A stretch of DNA of 46,425 nt from Myxococcota bacterium (GTDB lineage Bacteria; Myxococcota_A; UBA796; CAJQPC01): positions 1-46,425 of the forward strand of contig JAKLKE010000011.1 of the NCBI GenBank assembly GCA_023150775.1. Direction: 5' to 3'. Positions 1-8,975 of the stretch are shown here, one piece after another. How positions within the stretch are numbered: position 1 is the first letter of the stretch; each line of letters opens with the position of its first letter. The notes beneath the pieces were generated by a model that was not told where the DNA came from, made no database searches, and saw only the letters and a program-made list of their open reading frames with translations. The position numbers and the translations under genes were made by a program.

Positions 1-3000
1 TTGATGCTGTCGATGCCGAGATCGCTCTCAAGCCCCATGTCGAGGTTGAGCATCTCCGAGGGGTAGCCCGTCTTCTCGGCCACAACCGCCATCAGCAAGG
101 ACTCCACGTCCACCGCGGCCGAGGCCTTCGGGGCCGGAGCGGCGACAGGCGCGGCGACAGGAGCCGCGACGACCACCGGGGCGGGCGCAGGCGCCGGAGC
201 CGCGACGACGACCGGAGCGGGCGCAGGCGCGACCGCCACAGGCGCCGCCACCGGAGCGGCGACCGGAGCCGCGACCGGAGCCGCCGCCGGCTGCGGGTGT
301 GACCAGACCGGCGGAGGCGGCGGGGCGTAGCTCACCGCGGGCGGCGTGTAGGCCACGGGCGCGGTGTTCACCCGGGGCGCGGCGCCCACAAGCTGGTTGA
401 GCCCGGCGAAGGAGGTCTGCACCGTGCTCAAGAAGGCGACCTGGGCCTGGGCCATGGACTGCTGAAACGCAGACTGCGCGTCAGCGGTGCGGGCCTGCAT
501 GTCTTGGAACGCCGCGAGCCAGGCGAGGGTCTCCACCCCTCCAGGCGCGGCGGGCGCGGCGGGGGCCGCGGCGTGCTGGGCGGGCACCTCGACGGGCACC
601 TCCCGCACGACCTCTTTGATCACCTCCTTCACGATCACCTCCGGTACGAGTGGGACGGGCTCAGGGTTGGGCCCGGGCAGGCCCGCCGCGCCGCTCACGG
701 GCGGGTAAGGCTTGCCGAGATTGCTCCCGTTGATGGGCAGCGTCAGGGCCGCGCGCTTGACGCTCGCGGGGTCGATGGGCTCGGCGTAACCCGCCCACAG
801 CGCCCGAGCGTCGAGAGACACCCCGGCGGCGGCGAGGCGGCCAACGCCGCTGAGCAGAGTTGTCCAGCCGTTCTTGCCTTTGCGGTCCAGCGCCACGGCG
901 AGGTGCGGGCGCTCGCCGAGGATGCTGTCCACGAGCCCGGTGAGCACGGCCTGGGGGCCGACCTCCACGAAGATCGCCGCGCCGGCATCGGCCATGGCGA
1001 CGATCTGCTCCACAAACCGCACGGGGCTGGCGAGCTGGGCGGCGAGGCCCTGGCGAACCTGGGCGGCGTCCGCGGCGTAAGGCGCCGCCGTGGCGTTCAT
1101 GTAGACCGGCAGGCCGGGCGCGTTGACCTCAAGATCGGCCAAGAACGCGCCGAAGGGGCCCACGGCGTCGGCGACGACGGGGCTATGAAACGCCGTCGCC
1201 ACCTTGAGCCGCTTGAAGCTGAGCCCCGCCGCGCCGAGCGCCTTCTCGGCGGCCTCGACGGCGACCGTAGGCCCGCTGATCACGATCTGCGTGGGGCTGT
1301 TGTGGTTGGCGAGGACCACGTCGGGGTGCGCGGCGAGGGCGGCCTTCACCTGCTCGACGCTCGCCGAGACCGCGCTCATCGCGCCGGGCCGAGCGGCGGC
1401 CTCGGCCATCAGCTCACCCCGGCGCCGGGCGGCGCGTAAGAGCGCCTCCGTCGAGAGTGAGCCCGCCGTCCACAAGGCGCAGAGCTCGCCGAAGCTGTGC
1501 CCCGCGGCCATCTCAGGCGCCACACCCAAGGCCTTCAGCACCTCAGCCAAGGCCAAGCTCGTCGCGCCCAAGGCCGGCTGGGCCCACTCGGTGCGGGTGA
1601 GCTTGTCTTGTTGTGCGGCGCGGTCTTCATCGGAGAACACCGGACGCGGGAAGACCACGTCGTGCAGGCGCTCTGCGCCCATGTGTACGCCCGCGGCGAC
1701 GTCCCAAGGCACGATCGCGGCGTCCAGAAGCCCGGCCACCTCACCGCCCATCTCGACGAGCTGGCTTCCTTGGCCGGGGAACAAGAACGCGACCTTGCCC
1801 AGCTTGGCGCCTTGCCCATACGCCACACCGTCCGGCGTCGAGAACGGCCCAGAAGCGAGGCGCGCGGCGGCGGCGCTGAGCTTGCTGCGGGCCTCGGCCT
1901 CGTCCTTCGCCACGACGGCGAGACGGCAGTTGGCGTTGGCGTCAAAGGTCCCGGCGAGCTCCCAGGCCCGGCGCTGCAGCGTCCCCGGGGCGTCGAGCTT
2001 GAGCCCCGTCGCCAAGGCGGCCAAGGCCTCGGGGCTCGGCGCGCTCAAGAGCAGCAGCTCCGTCTCTTGGGTGCGCAGGCGCTCCGCACGTTTGCCCGGC
2101 CCGGTGTACTCCTCCATCGCGACGTGGAAGTTGGAGCCGCCGAAGCCGAAGCTCGACACCGAGGCCCGGCGGGGGTGCTCGGGGCCACGAATCCAGGGCC
2201 GGGTGCGGGTGTTGAGGTAGAACGGGCTCTTCTCAAGCTCTAGCTTGGGGTTGGGCCGGTCGACCTTGATCGTCGGGGGCAGGCGTTTGTGGGCCAAGGC
2301 CATCACGGCCTTAAACATGCCCGCCGCGCCCGCCGCGGCCTTGGTGTGGCCGATCTGCGACTTCACCGAGCCCAAGGCGCACCACTGGCGATCTTGGCGG
2401 CCGCTGGCGTCAAAGGCGAGGCGTAAGCCCTCAAACTCGGCGGCGTCCCCGGCCTTGGTGCCCGTGCCGTGGGCCTCCAGAAACTCGACGGTGTCCGCGC
2501 CGTAGCCCGCCCGGGAGTACGCCCGGCTGAGCGCCTTGGCCTGGCCCTCGGGCACCGGCGCGTAGACGCTCTTCGCTTTGCCGTCAGACGACGCGCCAAC
2601 GCCGGTGAGCACGGCGTAGACCCGATCTCCGTCCCGCTCGGCGTCCTCAAGACGTTTGAGCGCGAACATCGCCATGCCTTCGCCCAAGAGCGTGCCGTCG
2701 GCCTTGTCCGAGAACGGGCGGCAGTCGCCGGTCTTGGAGAGCGCCGGCGTCTTGGAGAAGCACATGTACATAAAGATGTCGTTCATGGTGTCTACGCCGC
2801 CGCAGATCACCAGGTCCGAGTCACCCAGGTACAGCTCGTTCACCGCCATCGACACCGCGGAGAACGCGCTGGCGCAGGCCGCGTCGGTCACGCAGTTGGT
2901 GCCGCCGAGGTTCAGGCGGTTGGCGATGCGCCCGGCGACGACGTTGCCCAGCAGGCCGGGGAAGGTGCTCTCCACCCAAGGCGTGTAGTGGCTGTAGATG

Positions 3001-3506
3001 CGGTCGCAGGCCTCTTGCACCTTGGACTCGGGCAAGCCCGCGTCACGCAAGGACTTCTGCCACACCGGCCGCTGCAAGCTCGACACCATCGAGCCGAGCA
3101 GCTCTTGGGCCGAGGTGACGCCGAGGATGCAGGAGATGCGGTCCTTGTCGGCGCTCTCAAACTGCCCGGAGCAGGCGTCTTCAAGCACCTTCCGCGCCAC
3201 GATGAGCGCGAGGAGCTGGGAGGTGTCCGTGGCCGGGACGATGTTCGGCGGCACCCCGAAGCCCATGGCGTCGAAGTCGACCGGGTCCAAGAACGCGCCG
3301 CGGTTGGCGTAGGTCTTGCCCGGCTTGGTCATGTCGGGGTCGTAGTAGTCCTCGATCAGCCAGTGTGAAGCGGGCACATCGGTGATGAGGTCACGGCCAG
3401 CGAGGATGTCCCGCCAGAAGCCGGAGTTGTCTTGGGAGCCGGGGAACAGGGCGGACACGCCGACGACGGCGATGGGCGGCCTCGGGGCGGCGGGGCGGAC
3501 GGGCAT
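1..3506 (-). CDS. pfaA: PfaA-type PUFA synthase subunit (KS-AT-ACP...), 3' end outside window
   Basis: Partial gene; 1168 codons are visible and it continues past base 1. It is an iterative polyketide synthase subunit that builds polyunsaturated fatty acyl chains in the cytoplasm. Domains in order: ketosynthase (about residues 10-455) with a C211/H346/H387 active site (DAACAS, EAHGTG, GHTKAA contexts); malonyl acyltransferase with GHSFGE, nucleophile S671; a PfaA-like helical stretch (about 985-1025); a Pro/Ala-rich linker (about 1029-1125); then the first acyl carrier protein, with LGIDS and the phosphopantetheine serine S1167 at the very edge. PfaA proteins normally continue with more ACPs and a ketoreductase. 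The ATG at 3504-3506 was chosen because the KS begins about ten residues later; it lies 24 nt after the pfaD stop, so the two are probably cotranscribed. The order ER (pfaD) then PfaA resembles myxobacterial pfa1-pfa2 rather than marine gammaproteobacterial pfaA-D. An atypical Pfa-like secondary lipid synthase is the alternative. Confidence 0.93.
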   Translation of the reverse strand, partial: MPVRPAAPRPPIAVVGVSALFPGSQDNSGFWRDILAGRDLITDVPASHWLIEDYYDPDMTKPGKTYANRGAFLDPVDFDAMGFGVPPNIVPATDTSQLLALIVARKVLEDACSGQFESADKDRISCILGVTSAQELLGSMVSSLQRPVWQKSLRDAGLPESKVQEACDRIYSHYTPWVESTFPGLLGNVVAGRIANRLNLGGTNCVTDAACASAFSAVSMAVNELYLGDSDLVICGGVDTMNDIFMYMCFSKTPALSKTGDCRPFSDKADGTLLGEGMAMFALKRLEDAERDGDRVYAVLTGVGASSDGKAKSVYAPVPEGQAKALSRAYSRAGYGADTVEFLEAHGTGTKAGDAAEFEGLRLAFDASGRQDRQWCALGSVKSQIGHTKAAAGAAGMFKAVMALAHKRLPPTIKVDRPNPKLELEKSPFYLNTRTRPWIRGPEHPRRASVSSFGFGGSNFHVAMEEYTGPGKRAERLRTQETELLLLSAPSPEALAALATGLKLDAPGTLQRRAWELAGTFDANANCRLAVVAKDEAEARSKLSAAAARLASGPFSTPDGVAYGQGAKLGKVAFLFPGQGSQLVEMGGEVAGLLDAAIVPWDVAAGVHMGAERLHDVVFPRPVFSDEDRAAQQDKLTRTEWAQPALGATSLALAEVLKALGVAPEMAAGHSFGELCALWTAGSLSTEALLRAARRRGELMAEAAARPGAMSAVSASVEQVKAALAAHPDVVLANHNSPTQIVISGPTVAVEAAEKALGAAGLSFKRLKVATAFHSPVVADAVGPFGAFLADLEVNAPGLPVYMNATAAPYAADAAQVRQGLAAQLASPVRFVEQIVAMADAGAAIFVEVGPQAVLTGLVDSILGERPHLAVALDRKGKNGWTTLLSGVGRLAAAGVSLDARALWAGYAEPIDPASVKRAALTLPINGSNLGKPYPPVSGAAGLPGPNPEPVPLVPEVIVKEVIKEVVREVPVEVPAQHAAAPAAPAAPGGVETLAWLAAFQDMQARTADAQSAFQQSMAQAQVAFLSTVQTSFAGLNQLVGAAPRVNTAPVAYTPPAVSYAPPPPPVWSHPQPAAAPVAAPVAAPVAAPVAVAPAPAPVVVAAPAPAPAPVVVAAPVAAPVAAPAPKASAAVDVESLLMAVVAEKTGYPSEMLNLDMGLESDLGIDSI
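131..300 (-). repeat. Low-complexity Pro/Ala/Val repeat coding for the pfaA linker
   Basis: Degenerate tandem units of gcgac(a/g)ggcgc/ggagc type, including a unit of roughly 36 bp seen twice (about 165-200 and 201-232). They encode repeated V-A-A-P and A-P-A-P motifs. This is the flexible linker between acyltransferase and first ACP, typical of PUFA synthases. It is in frame and is part of the gene, not a mobile or CRISPR repeat. Confidence 0.7.
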
Positions 3507-3530
3507 GGAGCGATCCTCGTCTTGAGCGCG

Positions 3531-5138
3531 TCAGCGCAGCGGTCGGGGGGCAAAGTGGAAGGCGGCGGCGGGCACGGGGGCCCCGGCGCTGCGAAGCTGG
3601 TGAGCACGGGTGATCACCGCGGCGCCCTCCAGCAGGTTCAGGGCGATCTGGGCGGCGCTGCGGCCCTCCAAAGGCTCTAAGAACGAGCCCCGGGCCCAGT
3701 CGTTGAAGGCGCCCATGGCGGGGCCACACCAGATCTGGTAGTCCATGCGGCGGTCACCCGCCCCGGCGATGGCCCAGCGGGAGGACTGCCCGAGGTACCA
3801 GCGAAACACGAGCGCCATCTTGTGTTTTGGGTCACGCTCGGCCCGGGTGACCTCTTTGGGCTCACGCTTGAGGAAGTAGGCCTTCGTCTCTTCCCACACC
3901 TGGGCGGCGGGCTTGAGCAGGATCTGCTGCTCCAACTTGGTGCGCTCGGCGGCGGGGATGCTCTCTAAGCTCTCGTAGTTTGAGTACAGCTCGTAGAGTT
4001 TGTGAGCACGAACGCCGAACATCGTGCCCCGGCGGAGCACCTGCACCTTCACGCCCAGCTCAAACATATCGGCGGCCGGGGCCATCACGACGTCGCCCAA
4101 GGCGGCCTGGGTGAGCAGGCGTTTGCCCTCGGGGGAGAGCCCGGCCTCGATCGACGCCTGGTTCACCGAGCCCGTCAGCACATAGGCCGCGCCCAAGGCG
4201 AAGGCCGCCGCGACGGAGCTCGGCGTGCCTAAACCACCCGCCGCGCCCACCCGAATCGGCCGGGTGTAGCCGTGCTCGGCGCAGAGCCGATCCCGCAGGG
4301 CGGCGATGACCGGGAACAAGGCGCCGAGGGGCTGGTTGTCGGTGTGGCCGCCGGAGTCGGACTCGACGGTGACGTCTTCAGCGATGGGCACCAGCCGGGA
4401 GAGCCGAGCCTCCTCAGCGGTGATCTGCCCTTTGGCGAGGAGCTTCTCGACGAGCTCCGCCGGGGCCGGGGCCATGAAGCGCCCCGCCGTCTCGGGCCGG
4501 GAGATCTTGGCGAAGACGTAGTTCTTGCGGTGAATCCGCCCCGTGCTGTCTTGGCTGAGGCCGGTCAGGGCGTACCGCACGATGAACTGCGTGAGCCCCA
4601 TGTACGCCGCCGCCGAGACCCGGCGCACCCCACGCCGCAGGTAGAGGTCGACGACGGCCTCCTCCAGATCGGGCTCGTTGGGCGAGTGGATGAGGTTGGT
4701 GCCCCAAGATGCGCCGTCAGGGCCCAAGGCGCCGATGATGCGGTCGAGCGCCTCGTTCACCCGCTCCAAGGGCAGCCCGGCGGCGCCGAAGAAGCCCAAC
4801 ATGCCGACCTTGGCCATGGCGATGACCAGGTCGGTGGTGGCGATGCCGTTGGCCATGGCGCCGGAGATGTACGGGAAGCGGGTGCGGTGCACCTCGGTGA
4901 ACGACCGATCGCCCAGCCACTCGGGGTAGAGCGGCGGCAACGAGGCGAGCAGGCGATAGGGCCCCGCGCCGAAGGTGCCGCCGAAGCCGAGGCCGACGCC
5001 GCCCGTGGCGGGATCTTGCACGACGAAGACGGGCTCACGCACCCGCTGAACCGCGGCGACGAGGCCATCAGCGGCAAAAACCGGGGGAGCGTCGCCTGGG
5101 GACCAGGCGCCGAGAGCAGGGAGAGCAGCGGAGGACAT
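3531..5138 (-). CDS. pfaD: PfaD-like enoyl reductase of PUFA synthase
   Basis: 535 aa, the usual length for PfaD. It belongs to the flavin-dependent 2-nitropropane dioxygenase-like TIM-barrel family and acts in trans as the enoyl reductase of PUFA synthases. Visible hallmarks are the N-terminal LGFGGTFGAGPYR stretch, the SGAMANGIA segment, ESDSGGHTDNQP, the FMN-binding GAAGGLGTPSS and LTGSVNQAS loops, and a C-terminal helical region (GPAMGAFNDWARGSFLEP) shared by PfaD proteins. It is the first gene of the pfa part of the cluster, 24 nt upstream of pfaA, and follows oleD after a 280-nt gap, so it may have its own promoter. No cofactor or active-site anomaly is obvious. The family assignment is firm; the fatty acid produced cannot be read from it. 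Confidence 0.93.
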   Translation of the reverse strand: MSSAALPALGAWSPGDAPPVFAADGLVAAVQRVREPVFVVQDPATGGVGLGFGGTFGAGPYRLLASLPPLYPEWLGDRSFTEVHRTRFPYISGAMANGIATTDLVIAMAKVGMLGFFGAAGLPLERVNEALDRIIGALGPDGASWGTNLIHSPNEPDLEEAVVDLYLRRGVRRVSAAAYMGLTQFIVRYALTGLSQDSTGRIHRKNYVFAKISRPETAGRFMAPAPAELVEKLLAKGQITAEEARLSRLVPIAEDVTVESDSGGHTDNQPLGALFPVIAALRDRLCAEHGYTRPIRVGAAGGLGTPSSVAAAFALGAAYVLTGSVNQASIEAGLSPEGKRLLTQAALGDVVMAPAADMFELGVKVQVLRRGTMFGVRAHKLYELYSNYESLESIPAAERTKLEQQILLKPAAQVWEETKAYFLKREPKEVTRAERDPKHKMALVFRWYLGQSSRWAIAGAGDRRMDYQIWCGPAMGAFNDWARGSFLEPLEGRSAAQIALNLLEGAAVITRAHQLRSAGAPVPAAAFHFAPRPLR

Positions 5139-5418
5139 CCATTCACCGGGGGGTGCGGCCGCGACGGGTGCGACGATCGATCACTGACACTTAACGGCCA
5201 AGAAGTGCACATGACCCCCCCAAGGGCGGGGCGGTCGCGTGATTTTATCGAATCGTAACAGGCTGTGTGGCCCTTGGGAGGGGGTGTACGCGGTCGAATT
5301 CTGGCTTGCCGCAGAGAGGAGAACAGATTAGGCGGCGCATTACCCAAATTGACGCCCTCGTGATTACTGACGGTAATCAGGCATCTTGAGCGCCCTACGA
5401 TGGATCCGACCCCGCCGA
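5139..5418. other. 280-nt oleD-pfaD intergenic region
   Basis: Largest gene-free gap in the window, more AT-rich than its flanks. It should carry the pfaD promoter on the minus strand. The only clear structure is the palindrome at 5361-5379. A TAAAAT-like -10 candidate (minus strand, about 5243-5250) has no convincing -35 partner, so no promoter is called. No credible small gene was seen. Confidence 0.5.
5361..5379. promoter_or_regulatory. Operator-like palindrome upstream of pfaD
   Basis: TGATTAC-tgacg-GTAATCA: perfect 7-bp arms around a 5-bp spacer, about 220 nt upstream of the pfaD start and 40 nt past the oleD stop. It is AT-rich in a GC-rich background and has no T tract, so it looks more like a dimeric repressor site (TetR-like spacing) than a terminator. 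The binding protein is unknown. Confidence 0.4.
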
Positions 5419-6426
5419 TCAGAGGGTTCCAGCGGCGATACGGCCGCGCAGGCCCTCCAGGGTGAGGCGCAGCGCCTCTTCGGGGCCTACAGGCGGGTCG
5501 TAGCCGAGATCCCGGCGGGCCGCGCTGAGGTCATACCAATGAGCGCTTGAGATCTGGGCCACGGTGAAGCGGGTGATCGGGGGCTCCCCGGACAAAGACA
5601 GCCCGCGCCAGATCCCCTCGATGATCGCCGCCCCCGTCAGCGCGAGGCCCTTGGGCACCCGGCGGGTGACAGGCGGGAGGTTCAGGGCCAGGAACACGCC
5701 GTTGAGCCAGTCCCAGACCCGCACCGGCTCCAGATCGCTGATGAAGTAGGGCCGACCGGCGCTGGGGTGCCCAAACTGGAGAATGTCTCCAGCGGAGACA
5801 TGCGCCGCGGCGGCGTTCTCCACATAGGTCAAGGCCACGCGGTTCTCGCCGTCGCCCAAGATCCGCAGACGCCCGGCCCGATGCCGCTGGATGAGCCGGG
5901 GCAGAAGGTGCGGATCGTCCGGCCCATAGATGAGGTGCGGCCGCAGCGCGGTCACGGCGAGGCCGGGGCTGTTCGCCGCCAAGGCCAGGCGCTCGGCGAT
6001 GGCTTTGGTCTCGGAGTAGTAGAACAAGAACTCCTCGGCATACCCGACGGACTCGTCTACGCCCTCCTCGTCGTGGCCCCGAAAGCTCACTGAAGGTGAG
6101 CCGGTGTACACGAGCTTCGGCACCCCGGCGGCCCGGCAGGCCGCGACGACGTTCTCCGTGCCGGTGACGTTCACCGCGACGTAACGCTCCCGTGGGCCCC
6201 ACATCCCGGCCAGCGCCGCCACATGAAACACCACATCGACGCCCTCAAAGACCTCTGTGAGCCCGTCCCCAACGCTGAGATCGTGCTGGACCTGCTCCAC
6301 CCCCAAGGCGTCGAGGGCCGCATGTCGGCTGCGGGCGACGGATCGCACGGCGTCGCCCCGCGCGCGCAGGCGCCGGGCGATGGCCTGGCCCAAGAAGCCC
6401 CCTGCCCCAGTGATGAGCGCACGCAT
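5419..6426 (-). CDS. oleD: OleD, 2-alkyl-3-oxoalkanoate reductase
   Basis: 335 aa short-chain dehydrogenase of the 3-beta-HSD/NAD-dependent epimerase type. In olefin synthesis OleD reduces the 2-alkyl-3-ketoacid made by OleA to the beta-hydroxy acid, using NADPH. The Rossmann motif GAGGFLG is at residues 7-13 and the catalytic YxxxK is Y137-x-x-x-K141. The ATG at 6424-6426 is preceded by a GAAGGAG ribosome binding site with good spacing, 18 nt after the oleC stop. It is the last gene of oleABCD. Position beside OleA, OleB and OleC separates it from generic sterol or sugar epimerases. Confidence 0.92.
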   Translation of the reverse strand: MRALITGAGGFLGQAIARRLRARGDAVRSVARSRHAALDALGVEQVQHDLSVGDGLTEVFEGVDVVFHVAALAGMWGPRERYVAVNVTGTENVVAACRAAGVPKLVYTGSPSVSFRGHDEEGVDESVGYAEEFLFYYSETKAIAERLALAANSPGLAVTALRPHLIYGPDDPHLLPRLIQRHRAGRLRILGDGENRVALTYVENAAAAHVSAGDILQFGHPSAGRPYFISDLEPVRVWDWLNGVFLALNLPPVTRRVPKGLALTGAAIIEGIWRGLSLSGEPPITRFTVAQISSAHWYDLSAARRDLGYDPPVGPEEALRLTLEGLRGRIAAGTL

Positions 6427-6444
6427 CGTCTGCTCCTTCGGCCG

Positions 6445-8088
6445 TCAGCGGGCGCGGGCCGCCCAAGCCGCGAGGGCCGGGCGGTCGATCTTGGCGTTGT
6501 GACGCCGATCTACGGGGAAACGGTCGTAGAACAAGACCCGCCGCACCCGCCGCGCCTCGTCGTTCGTCTGCGCCATGGCGAGCAAGGCGCGGACAAGCTC
6601 ATCCCGGCGCAAACGTGTCGTCTCTTTGGGCTCGACGATGAGCACCGGCTCACCCGCCACACCCACCACCGCCGTGCGCGCGACGTCAAGGTGGGCGTTG
6701 AACAGGCCCTCCAGGCGGTCGGGGAAGATCACCCCGCCCTCTTTGAGCGGCACCCGGTGCGACTTTCGCCCACAGAACCACAGGCGCCCGGACTCATCGA
6801 CATAGCCAACATCGCCCATGCGGTGCCAGCGGCCTTCAGCGGTGTCCACCTTGGCCACGGCGTTCTCTTGGGGCAGCTCTTTGTACTCGGGGCTCACCAT
6901 CGGCCCCAGCACGGTGATCTCGCCGATCTCGCCTTGAGGCACAGGATTGACGGCGCTCACCGGGCCATCGGTGATGGGGATCACCCGCACCGTGACCTCG
7001 TCAATGGGCCGCCCGACGCAGGTGCCCGCCCCCGCCGCCGTCTTCGCCCCAGCGCCGGCGAGGATCTCCCGGCTGCCGATCACCGAGAGCGGCAGGGCCT
7101 CCGTGGCGCCGTAGGGCGTGAAGATCTCGACGTTCTCCCCCACGAGCCGCCGAAAGGCCTCATGAATCGCCGGGGAGATCGGCGCGCCGAAGGTCAAGAC
7201 CCGCTTGAGCTGGGGCAGACGTAGGCCGCCGCGCTCCTCGCCGTGCTCGATGAGCCGGGCCATCACCGCCGGGCTGCCCACGAGCTGATCGGCCTGGGCG
7301 TGGTGCAAGGCGGCGAGCACCGCCTTCGCTTTGGCCGTCGCGGGCTTGGAGAAGTTGATCTCGGGCAAGGTCACCGTCATGCCCAAGCTCACCGAGAACA
7401 TCGCGAAGGGCAAAAAGCACGGAACATCCGACTCTCCCGCCCGAATGCCCATCATGCGCCCGATGAGCTGCGCCTGGGTGGTGAACATGCCGTGGGTGTA
7501 GACCACGCCCTTCGCCGGGCCCGTGGAGCCCGAGGTGAAGAGGATCGAGGCCTCGGAATCCGGCGCCACCTCCGCCATGGGGAACGCGCCCCGCTCCGGC
7601 AGCAGGCAGTCTGCGTAAGACAAGCCGCCGAAGAGCCAGGCCCCGCCGCCTACGGTCAGCCGCCGTTTGACGCTGCCGAAGCTCGACGAGAACACCCGGG
7701 AGAGCGCCTGCCCCGCGGGGATCGCGATGAGCGCTGAGGGCTGATTCGCCGCCACGCAGCGTAAGAAGCCCTCGCGGCCCATGCCCGGGTCGATGAGCAC
7801 GGGCACCGCGCCGAGCTTGTACAGCGCCATTCCCACGACAAAAAACTCGAAGCCCGGCGTGACGAGCATCGACACCCGCTCGCCTCGGGTGATGCCCAGA
7901 CGCTCCTGAAGCCCCCAGGCCAAGGCGTCGCTGCGCTCGTGCAGGGCCTTAAAGCTCAGGGTGTCGTAGAGGCGGTAACCGTCCTCGGGGTGGTAGTCCC
8001 CGGCCATCGCCAAGGCCACGGCGTCGGGCCGCGCGGCGGCGTGCCCGGCCAACATTGACGCGAAGTTATGCGAACCCGCGGCGCTCAC
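6445..8088 (-). CDS. oleC: OleC, olefin beta-lactone synthetase
   Basis: 547 aa from the GTG at 8086-8088, close to known OleC proteins (about 550 aa). Adenylate-forming (ANL) family: OleC activates the 2-alkyl-3-hydroxy acid with ATP and closes it to a beta-lactone. The AMP-binding signature ILFTSGSTGPAKG is at residues 182-194, followed by YGATEALPLS, the MGDVGYVDESGRLWFCGR core and the C-terminal lysine region (HNAKIDRPALAAW). The GTG was preferred over an upstream in-frame start because it overlaps the oleB stop by 4 nt (GTGA), the same arrangement as oleA/oleB, implying translational coupling. A fatty acyl-CoA ligase is the generic alternative, unlikely in this operon. Confidence 0.92.
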   Translation of the reverse strand: MSAAGSHNFASMLAGHAAARPDAVALAMAGDYHPEDGYRLYDTLSFKALHERSDALAWGLQERLGITRGERVSMLVTPGFEFFVVGMALYKLGAVPVLIDPGMGREGFLRCVAANQPSALIAIPAGQALSRVFSSSFGSVKRRLTVGGGAWLFGGLSYADCLLPERGAFPMAEVAPDSEASILFTSGSTGPAKGVVYTHGMFTTQAQLIGRMMGIRAGESDVPCFLPFAMFSVSLGMTVTLPEINFSKPATAKAKAVLAALHHAQADQLVGSPAVMARLIEHGEERGGLRLPQLKRVLTFGAPISPAIHEAFRRLVGENVEIFTPYGATEALPLSVIGSREILAGAGAKTAAGAGTCVGRPIDEVTVRVIPITDGPVSAVNPVPQGEIGEITVLGPMVSPEYKELPQENAVAKVDTAEGRWHRMGDVGYVDESGRLWFCGRKSHRVPLKEGGVIFPDRLEGLFNAHLDVARTAVVGVAGEPVLIVEPKETTRLRRDELVRALLAMAQTNDEARRVRRVLFYDRFPVDRRHNAKIDRPALAAWAARAR

Positions 8089-8975
8089 CGCGCCTCCAGC
8101 AGGGCTCGCACCTCGGCGATCACCCGCTCCGGCGCGTCCTCCATGACGTAGTGCCCGACGTCGTCCCAAGCCGTCGAGCGCGCCCAGGGCATCCGCGACT
8201 CAAACTCTTTACGGAAGGTCGGCGAGAAGCACCAGTCTTGGTCACCCCACAGAAGCCGCACGGGCAGGTCTTTGAGCCGCCCGAGCCCACCCTCGACCTC
8301 TTGCAGCGTCTTGTAGCTCGGGTGATCCGGCGACATCGGGATGTCTTGCACAAAGCGGTGAATCGCCACCCGGTCGCCCCAGGAGGCGTAAGGCGCGGTG
8401 AGCCCGCTCTTGACGGCTTGGGAGAGCGGCCGCTCCGTCGTGCGCCAGGTCGCCGCCCAGACGAAGCCGTTGAAGCCGCGCACCAGCACGTCGCCGAACA
8501 AGGGCACCCGGCAGGCCGCGATCGACGGCGGGATGTGGGGCGACGGGAAGGCCCCGGTGTTCGTGATCACCACCCGCTTGACCCGGGGCAGCTCACGCAA
8601 GGCCGCGCCGAGGCCGATGGGCCCGCCCCAGTCGTGCACGATGAGGGTGATGTCGCGCAGATCGAGGGCCTGGATGAGCCGCTGCACGTTGTCGATGTGG
8701 TCGGCGAGGCGGTAGGTCCAGTCCTGGGGCTTGTCCGAGAGCCCGCAGCCGATGTGATCGGGGATGACCACGCGCATTGTGTCGGAGAACGCCGGGATGA
8801 GCGCACGCCAATAAAACGACCAGGTGGGGTTCCCGTGCACCGCCAAGATCGCCGGGGCGTGCTGGGGCCCCTCGTCGAGGTAGTGCATCCGGCCGCCGTT
8901 GACGTCGAGGCGACCGCCGGTCCAGGGGTAGAGGGCCGCGGCCTCCGCGCTCAGCACCACAGGGGAGTTGCTCAC
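8085..8975 (-). CDS. oleB: OleB, beta-lactone decarboxylase (alpha/beta hydrolase)
   Basis: 296 aa from the GTG at 8973-8975. OleB is a haloalkane-dehalogenase-like hydrolase that removes CO2 from the beta-lactone made by OleC to give the cis-olefin. HGNPTW oxyanion region at about residues 48-53, nucleophile D115 in VHDWGG, cap domain in the middle, and a catalytic His in DVGHYVMED near the C terminus. The reading frame is open far upstream, but that extension lies inside oleA in another frame and is Arg/Pro-rich noise; the GTG overlapping the oleA stop (GTGA, 8972-8975) gives a normal family length. Separate OleB and OleC genes, rather than the OleBC fusion of actinobacteria, fit a Gram-negative host. 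Confidence 0.92.
   Translation of the reverse strand: MSNSPVVLSAEAAALYPWTGGRLDVNGGRMHYLDEGPQHAPAILAVHGNPTWSFYWRALIPAFSDTMRVVIPDHIGCGLSDKPQDWTYRLADHIDNVQRLIQALDLRDITLIVHDWGGPIGLGAALRELPRVKRVVITNTGAFPSPHIPPSIAACRVPLFGDVLVRGFNGFVWAATWRTTERPLSQAVKSGLTAPYASWGDRVAIHRFVQDIPMSPDHPSYKTLQEVEGGLGRLKDLPVRLLWGDQDWCFSPTFRKEFESRMPWARSTAWDDVGHYVMEDAPERVIAEVRALLEAR

Noticed and set aside
131-300. Repeats in pfaA as a CRISPR or mobile element
   Set aside because: Irregular, in-frame, coding for a Pro/Ala linker; no spacers or terminal inverted repeats.
504-2243. Several long plus-strand frames opposite pfaA
   Set aside because: pfaA has intact KS, AT and ACP motifs in the minus frame; these are its shadows.
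5139-5418. Small gene in the oleD-pfaD gap
   Set aside because: No frame with a ribosome site and plausible composition.
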